Below, in pieces: positions 60,820 to 64,000 of a stretch of DNA of 64,000 nucleotides. Origin of the DNA: Acidobacteriota bacterium (GTDB lineage: Bacteria; Acidobacteriota; Terriglobia; Acidiferrales; UBA7541). Numbering within the stretch: the first letter of the stretch is position 1; each line of letters begins with the position of its first letter. Under the pieces are notes generated by a model. It saw nothing but the letters and a program-made list of their open reading frames with translations. It searched no databases and had not been told where the DNA came from. The position numbers and the translations under genes are program-made. The stretch covers positions 22,146 through 86,145 of the forward strand of contig JAJPIE010000041.1 of assembly GCA_021324935.1 (NCBI GenBank), written 5' to 3'.

Positions 60820-62541
60820 ATGCTCGTCCGGCGTTTGCCGCTTTTTGTCGGCGTATTGCTGCTCCCGATCGCACCGGCGCATGCGCAGCTTGCGGGGCTG
60901 CTTGGGCCGCAAGCCACGCCGGCGCCGACCGCCAGCGCGGCGAAAACAGACTCGAGCGTGCCGCCGGATCCGCTGGGGCGCGAAACGCCGCGGGGAGCGA
61001 TCCTAGGCTTTCTGAAAGCCGCGCAAGACGAGCGCTACAACGTTGCCATTGAGTATTTTCAACAACCGGCGAATCGCCGGCGGCGTTCGGAAGAGGACGA
61101 CGAAGAGCTTGCCGCGCAACTCCTGGTGATTTTCAACCAAAAATTCGCGGGCGCGCTGGACCTGGCGAGCCGCGATCCGCAAGGCAAACTGGATGACGGG
61201 CTTCCGCCGGATCAGGAGCGCGTGAGCAGCGCGCTTGGGTTCAACGAAAAAATTTCCATTTTGCTGATTCGGCAGGAAGACGAGGAGGGACGGAAGCTTT
61301 GGTACTTTTCGCGCGCCAGCCTGGGTCGCGTTCCGGAAATCTATGATTCGCTGACGTTTCCCGGGCTGGAGAAGAAGATTCCGGAGATGCTGGTGGCCAA
61401 TCGCCTGCTCTCCATGCCCCTGTGGCAATGGATCGCGCTGATTCTGTTCATTCCGGTGGCTTTGCTGGCGGGCCGGCTGGTGACGATGAGTTGCGTGTTC
61501 TTGTTGAATCGCTGGCGCAGGGCGCGCGGGAAATCGCGGCTGATTGCGGATAAATTCTTTACCGTCGATCCCATCACGCTGACGATCGCGATCATTCTGC
61601 ACTATGCGTTCGTCGGGTACATCGGCACATCGCTGATTTACCGGCTGTATTACCGGCATATCGTGTGGATCTTTCTCGCTGTTTCGTTTTACTGGATCTT
61701 CACGCGAATCACGCGCGCCATTTCCGCGAGCATCGGCGCCCGTCTGACGACGCGCGGCATGCTGGCGGAGCGCTCCATCGTGTCGCTCACCCGGCGTTTC
61801 ACGGAAGTAACCATCTTCCTGCTGGTCGGGTTGTTAATTCTGCGCAGCCTTGGCGTGGATGTTTCGACGGCGCTGGCCGGAGTGGGAATTGGCGGCCTGG
61901 CGCTGGGCCTGGGCGCGCAGAAGACGTTTGAGAACATGTTCGGCGGCATCTCGATTTTGTTCGACAAGGTGATCCAGATTGGGGACACCTGCCGCATCAA
62001 TAATCATACCGGAGTAGTGGAAGACATCGGCCTGCGTTCCACGCGGCTGCGGACGGCCGAGCGGACGTTGATTTCGGTACCCAACGGAACCATGGCCACG
62101 GCCACGCTGGAGAATCTGCGCTTTCGCGACAAATTCCTGTGCCAGCAGACCATTCGCTTGCGGTATGACCTTTCTCCCGATCACGTTCGGTATGTTCTGG
62201 GCAGAATTCAGGATTTGCTCCGGGAGGATCCGAAGGTGGAGGATCCCACGGCGCGCGTGCGATTTGTTCGCTTTGCGGAATATGCGCTGGAAGTGGAAGT
62301 TTACTGCTACCTACTGGAGCCGGACTATAACGCCTACTTGGCCTCGCAGGAAGTATTATTTCTGAAGATTATGGAGGAGATCGAAAGGGCGGGGGCGGTG
62401 GTGGCGTTGCCGACGCAGGCGACCCTGGTGACACAAGACGCCTGGGTGGATCCATTCAAAGAGAAGGCGGCCAAGGCCGCGGTGGAGAAGGTGCGGGAAC
62501 CCGGCGTGCCGGGCGCGCAGCCCTCCACGGATCAAAAATGA
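60820..62541 (+). CDS. MscS-family mechanosensitive ion channel
   Basis: 573 residues. Signal peptide (1-22, cleaved near AHAQ), a periplasmic domain (about 25-190), membrane segments (about 200-225, 250-270, 275-295, 330-350) and the pore-lining helix GVGIGGLALGLGAQKTFENM followed by FGG, the hallmark of MscS. The cytoplasmic beta and alpha/beta domains follow (about 385-545: NGTMATATLENLRFRDKFLC). Larger than E. coli MscS (286 residues), of the extended periplasmic type. It starts 24 bp after the dNTPase stop. Confidence 0.92.
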   Translation: MLVRRLPLFVGVLLLPIAPAHAQLAGLLGPQATPAPTASAAKTDSSVPPDPLGRETPRGAILGFLKAAQDERYNVAIEYFQQPANRRRRSEEDDEELAAQLLVIFNQKFAGALDLASRDPQGKLDDGLPPDQERVSSALGFNEKISILLIRQEDEEGRKLWYFSRASLGRVPEIYDSLTFPGLEKKIPEMLVANRLLSMPLWQWIALILFIPVALLAGRLVTMSCVFLLNRWRRARGKSRLIADKFFTVDPITLTIAIILHYAFVGYIGTSLIYRLYYRHIVWIFLAVSFYWIFTRITRAISASIGARLTTRGMLAERSIVSLTRRFTEVTIFLLVGLLILRSLGVDVSTALAGVGIGGLALGLGAQKTFENMFGGISILFDKVIQIGDTCRINNHTGVVEDIGLRSTRLRTAERTLISVPNGTMATATLENLRFRDKFLCQQTIRLRYDLSPDHVRYVLGRIQDLLREDPKVEDPTARVRFVRFAEYALEVEVYCYLLEPDYNAYLASQEVLFLKIMEEIERAGAVVALPTQATLVTQDAWVDPFKEKAAKAAVEKVREPGVPGAQPSTDQK

Positions 62542-62580
62542 ATTGAGAATGGATCGATAAAACCAGGAAGTTCCGAGGCA

Positions 62581-63447
62581 TTAGTGCTGCGAGAATGTAT
62601 TGCACGCCTCGATCGAACCGGACTGCAGTCCTTTGTTGAACCAATCCATGCGCTGCTGCGAAGTGCCATGCGTGAACGTCTCTGGTTGCACGCGCCCGCG
62701 GGTCATCTGCTGGATGTGGTCGTCGCCAACGGCGGCGGCCGCGTGCAAGGCGGATTCGACGTCGCCGGCCTCCAGCAAACCGCGCTGTTGCGTGGAATGG
62801 GCCCAAACTCCCGCCAGGCAATCGGCCTGAAGCTCCATGGATACGGAGAGCGAGTTGGCTTCCCCTGGATGGGTGGTTTGCAATTGCCGGACCTTGTTCT
62901 CCACGCCGATTAGTTTTTGCACGTGATGCCCAATCTCGTGCGCGAGAACGTAAGCTTGCGCAAACTCTCCTGGGGCGCCGAAGCGCTGTTTCAGTTCATC
63001 GTAGAAACTCAAATCGATATAAACCTTTTCGTCAGCCGGGCAGTAAAAGGGTCCTGTGGCGGCTTCCGCCCCGCCGCAACCCGAATACGTTTCATCGCGG
63101 AACAGCACGAGTTTTGCGTGGTGGTAGGGAACTCCGGCCTGCTGCGGCAGGGCTTCATCCCAGGTCTTTTGGGTGTCATTCAGCACAAATGTGACAAATT
63201 GCACCAACGGTTTTTCCGTTTCATCGAGCGCCGGATTCGGGCGGCTCATCGTCGTTGCGGGTGCGCCGCCTCCGCCGCTCAGCAGCGCAAAGAAATTTTG
63301 TTTGAAAACGAGGCTGAGGATAAAGAGGATGACCAGGCCGCCGATGCCGATGTGCATTCCGCCGAAGCCGAATCCTCCGCCGCCACCGCCGCCCTCATCG
63401 CGGCGATCTTCGACATCTTCGGTGGATCCGCCGGGTGTCCAGCGCAT
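62581..63447 (-). CDS. Neutral zinc metallopeptidase, YpfJ/KPN_02809 family
   Basis: 288 residues: cytoplasmic glycine-rich N-terminus (1-30), one membrane anchor (32-46, LVILFILSLVF), then the extracytoplasmic domain with VLAHEIGHHVQKLIGVE (HExxH) and ELQADCLAGVWAH carrying the third ligand region. FRDETYSGCGGAEAATGPFYC is the conserved core. Peptidase activity is predicted from the motif; physiological substrate unknown. It is convergent with the MscS gene. Confidence 0.9.
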   Translation of the reverse strand: MRWTPGGSTEDVEDRRDEGGGGGGGFGFGGMHIGIGGLVILFILSLVFKQNFFALLSGGGGAPATTMSRPNPALDETEKPLVQFVTFVLNDTQKTWDEALPQQAGVPYHHAKLVLFRDETYSGCGGAEAATGPFYCPADEKVYIDLSFYDELKQRFGAPGEFAQAYVLAHEIGHHVQKLIGVENKVRQLQTTHPGEANSLSVSMELQADCLAGVWAHSTQQRGLLEAGDVESALHAAAAVGDDHIQQMTRGRVQPETFTHGTSQQRMDWFNKGLQSGSIEACNTFSQH

Positions 63448-63685
63448 GATTGAGACTCCTAGGGTGAACTTAAGTCAGGGCAGAGAGGGGCGGCCGACAG
63501 GAAATACTACCATCCTGAATAGGGATTGGAGTGCCCTAATGATAGGGAATTTTCTGGTTGATCCCGATCCGCAAAACCTGTATACAAAATTGCAATTCGC
63601 TCGCATTCTTGAGACGCTTCCGAAGCGGCACATGGCAGCCGGTGATTGCTGGCTCGCCTGTTTTTGTTTGGAACCCTGGGTGACT

Positions 63686-64000
63686 ATGAGCGACCTCCTG
63701 GAAACAGACGCGATGCCTTCCGAAATAGACGTAAAGCGCCCCCTCACGCTTCGCGACTTGTGGATTTTCCTGGTTGTTTTCGTTGCGTATTTTGCTTCAG
63801 CGCGACTCGAACTGAAGCTGATACACATGCAAAACGGCGAAGGAATCATCTGGATTCCTGCGGGAATCGCGCTGGCGGCGATACTGCTGAAAGGGAACCG
63901 CATCGCTCCGGTCATCCTGCTCGCGTCGTTGGCGGTTGAGCTTACCTCCGGGCAGCCTTTGTTTACCGGGCTCAGCATCGCGCTGGGAAATATGTTTGAA
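63686..64000 (+). CDS. MASE1-domain sensor, N-terminal part (truncated by window end)
   Basis: The ATG at 63686 opens a frame of 105 codons that runs to the window end without a stop. After a soluble start (MSDLLETDAMPSEIDVKRPL), two to three membrane segments follow. IWIPAGIALAAILLKGNRIA followed by PVILLASLAVELTSG and LSIALGNMFE match MASE1, a membrane sensor domain found on diguanylate cyclases, phosphodiesterases and histidine kinases. The output domain is outside the window. Confidence 0.75.
   Translation, partial: MSDLLETDAMPSEIDVKRPLTLRDLWIFLVVFVAYFASARLELKLIHMQNGEGIIWIPAGIALAAILLKGNRIAPVILLASLAVELTSGQPLFTGLSIALGNMFE

Noticed and set aside
1..64000. CRISPR arrays, rRNA, prophage or insertion sequences
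   Set aside because: No repeated spaced units, no rRNA-like stretches and no transposase, integrase or phage genes were seen anywhere.

Overview
The window looks like a chromosomal segment of a Gram-negative acidobacterium, probably class Terriglobia. The evidence is indirect: a 1260-residue Oar/CarbopepD-type TonB-dependent receptor, a secretin with acidobacterial-style features, an MJ0042-finger FHA protein, a futalosine-pathway mqnD, an RfaE-type heptose kinase (so LPS), high G+C, dense coding on both strands, and short palindromic repeats between genes. I see no rRNA, convincing tRNA, CRISPR array, prophage or insertion sequence. Most of the window is core and housekeeping DNA with a few unusual multidomain genes.

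Layout. 1-1405: end of rbfA and truB. 1463-5618 (minus): MOSC protein, a degraded carboxymuconolactone-decarboxylase remnant, and a secretin carrying an inserted FG-GAP/VCBS propeller. 5743-11061 (plus): an iron-import locus of the FTR1/P19 type, with an FTR1 permease fused to an FtrD-like Fe-S domain, two FtsX-type permeases, an ABC ATPase fused to a complete DtxR-type metalloregulator, and a DUF971 protein. 11275-13986 (minus): a secreted polysaccharide deacetylase fused to a caspase-like domain, an EF-hand loop, a coiled coil and TPRs. 14152-18906: APC permease with USP domain, MscL with a zinc-ribbon tail, a small membrane protein, cyclophilin, DinB/YfiT protein. 19168-24712: thioredoxin reductase, proline dehydrogenase, MBL hydrolase, TlpA-like protein, 7Fe ferredoxin, secreted alpha/beta hydrolase. 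24790-32363: GH57 glucanotransferase, membrane glycosyltransferase, three-PAS histidine kinase, Trm112-like protein, heptose kinase. 32438-38933 (minus): anchored orphan protein, Ddl, VapBC, arginase, AsnRS, TIM-barrel isomerase. 39045-48291: gamma-glutamyltransferase, class C beta-lactamase-fold hydrolase, MqnD, secreted orphans, PilZ protein, degenerate receiver, DinB protein, glutaredoxin. 48610-54010: TonB-dependent receptor, MoeB-rhodanese protein, CDGSH protein. 54234-64000: diguanylate cyclase with PilZ partner, GalE, LPS-type GT2, FHA protein, TPR protein, dNTPase, MscS channel, zinc metallopeptidase, and the start of a MASE1 sensor.

Themes. The strongest candidate for an undescribed arrangement is the iron locus, where the importer ATPase carries its own Fe-sensing DNA-binding domain. 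Next are the deacetylase-caspase fusion and the secretin with a beta-propeller in its barrel region. Decayed traces also remain: a carboxymuconolactone decarboxylase tail in frame after the secretin stop, and a second degenerate AsnRS C-terminus about 300 bp beyond asnS. All functions are inferred from motifs read by eye; no database search was run.
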